DNA of 34,053 nucleotides, from positions 1-34,053 of the forward strand of contig CAXKVV010001875.1 of NCBI GenBank assembly GCA_964058805.1, written 5' to 3'. The position numbers and the translations under genes were made by a program. The stretch comes from Schoenoplectus triqueter (Eukaryota; Streptophyta; Magnoliopsida; Poales; Cyperaceae). This document shows, one piece after another, positions 33,041 through 34,053 of the stretch. Position 1 is the first letter of the stretch. Every line of letters starts with the position of its first letter. Below the pieces are notes generated by a model. The model saw nothing but the letters and a program-made list of their open reading frames with translations. It had not been told where the DNA came from and did no database searches.

Positions 33041-33079
<39 letters not shown>
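33026..33079. repeat. compound (CT)n(AT)n microsatellite
   Basis: A (CT)n run with one interruption to 33060, then (AT)n to 33079. Confidence 0.9.
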
Positions 33080-33208
33080 GTAAATCTAGGGTACTCCTAG
33101 GAGCACCGAGTCTTTCTGTGCTCTTAACTCAAAAACATATTTAATCATATTCAAATTTTAATTTTTCTCTCTCAATAAATTCTTTACAACAAAATCTTAT
33201 GGGATACT
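33080..33208. mobile_element. half copy of the (TA)n foldback family
   Basis: Starting right after the (AT)n run, it follows the left arm of 26283-26455: CTCTTAACTCAAAAAC, ATATTCAAATTT, then AAATCTTATGGGATAC. It ends at a (TTA)n microsatellite with no second arm. Confidence 0.6.
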
Positions 33209-33330
33209 AATATTATTATTTATTACGATTATTTTTTATTACTTTGTTATTATTATTATCTTATTATTATGATTATTATTTTACTATTATTATTATTATC
33301 ATCATCACTATTAGTATCATAATTATTCAT
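33209..33330. repeat. (TTA)n trinucleotide microsatellite
   Basis: About 120 bp of imperfect ATT/TTA repeats. The open frame at 33244-33471 is its translation and not a gene. Confidence 0.85.
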
Positions 33331-34053
33331 ATTTTAACTATTTTGAGTAACAACTGTCAAACGATATTTTCACTCTTCATAATAGTTAAGAATATCACAC
33401 TTCTACAACTCTTCCAAAAAAATATTATTTTATCACTCTTTCAAAACTATTCCTTAATTTGTGGACCCTAAGAGACATATGGTGAGTATTTTTTTAATAT
33501 GATACGTATTAATTTCAGATCATCTCACCCCTTATCTTCATACTGTTTTGCCGAAATGAAAATAACCGGGCTTCCATATATGTCTTTGATAGTACTATGC
33601 TTCAATATAACGATAGGCCTTAGCACTATATATAAAGAATATTTAACATAAGTTAATCATCAATAATAAAAAGAATATTGAATACATTTGCCAGAAGAAA
33701 ACTCATTTGAGCAAGCGCAATGTTTTTTTCCTCCTGACATGCAAGATGCAACAATTAAAGTGAACCATACTTAAAGAAGTCTTCTAGACTTAACCAAAAA
33801 CATATTAAATATGAAGGAGTAGGAAAGAAACTTGTACTGTCAGGTTGTTAGAGGTTTGACCTGTGACTGTCATGTCAAAAAAAAAGGGAAATAAAGCTAA
33901 TAGCAATGATAAGATTATACTAATTAAATATACAACGTGCAGGCACAAAAGACGAGGAAATGTGAACGTCCCCATTTTCTTAGTAAATGGAGAGACCATT
34001 TTACATATATATATATATAGAATGTTTTATCTAGTCATAACCAATTTACATCT
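33331..34053. other. right edge, no gene seen
   Basis: AT-rich sequence with a short (AT)n run at about 34006-34019. The 64-codon frame at 33805-33999 on the minus strand has no recognised motif. Confidence 0.4.

Noticed and set aside
33244..33471. 75-codon frame
   Set aside because: It is the translation of a (TTA)n microsatellite.

Overview
This is about 34 kb of AT-rich nuclear DNA from a flowering plant, most likely a eudicot. The evidence is two intron-containing genes with GT-AG splice sites, many short MITE-like transposons, and long (TA)n microsatellites. No prokaryotic, organellar or viral gene was recognised. The species cannot be named from the sequence.

Gene 1 (4682-9189, minus strand) is a complete 13-exon gene for a 605-residue OM64-type protein of the mitochondrial outer membrane. 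It has an N-terminal membrane anchor, an amidase-like domain lacking catalytic residues, and a C-terminal TPR domain with a complete chaperone-binding clamp. Upstream lie a (GA/CT)n leader tract, an overlapping upstream reading frame and a cluster of TGGGCY 'site II' motifs. Gene 2 (30716-31907, plus strand) is a complete three-exon R2R3-MYB transcription factor of 307 residues. It resembles MYB53/MYB92/MYB93 (subgroup 24), which act in root suberin formation and lateral root development. The genes are transcribed divergently, about 21.5 kb apart, and nothing suggests they work in one pathway.

The rest is non-genic. The left flank (1-4681) holds a Mutator-type MITE with near-perfect 9-bp target duplications, a hAT-like MITE with perfect 8-bp duplications, and a 1.4-kb degenerate 23-bp minisatellite with a higher-order period of about 276 bp. 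From about 9.9 to 15.3 kb there is AT-rich DNA with no recognisable gene. From 15.3 to 30 kb the spacer is a patchwork: several hAT-type MITEs with target duplications, a PIF/Harbinger-like MITE, a 1.14-kb non-autonomous MULE with an unidentified coding fragment, and foldback elements set in (TA)n tracts. More foldback copies lie downstream of the MYB gene.

The observations most worth following are the (TA)n-anchored foldback family (six full or partial copies), the MULE with repeated perfect palindromes and a paralogous empty site 1.8 kb away, and the two-level minisatellite. All similarity statements come from reading the sequence and from family knowledge; no database search was run.
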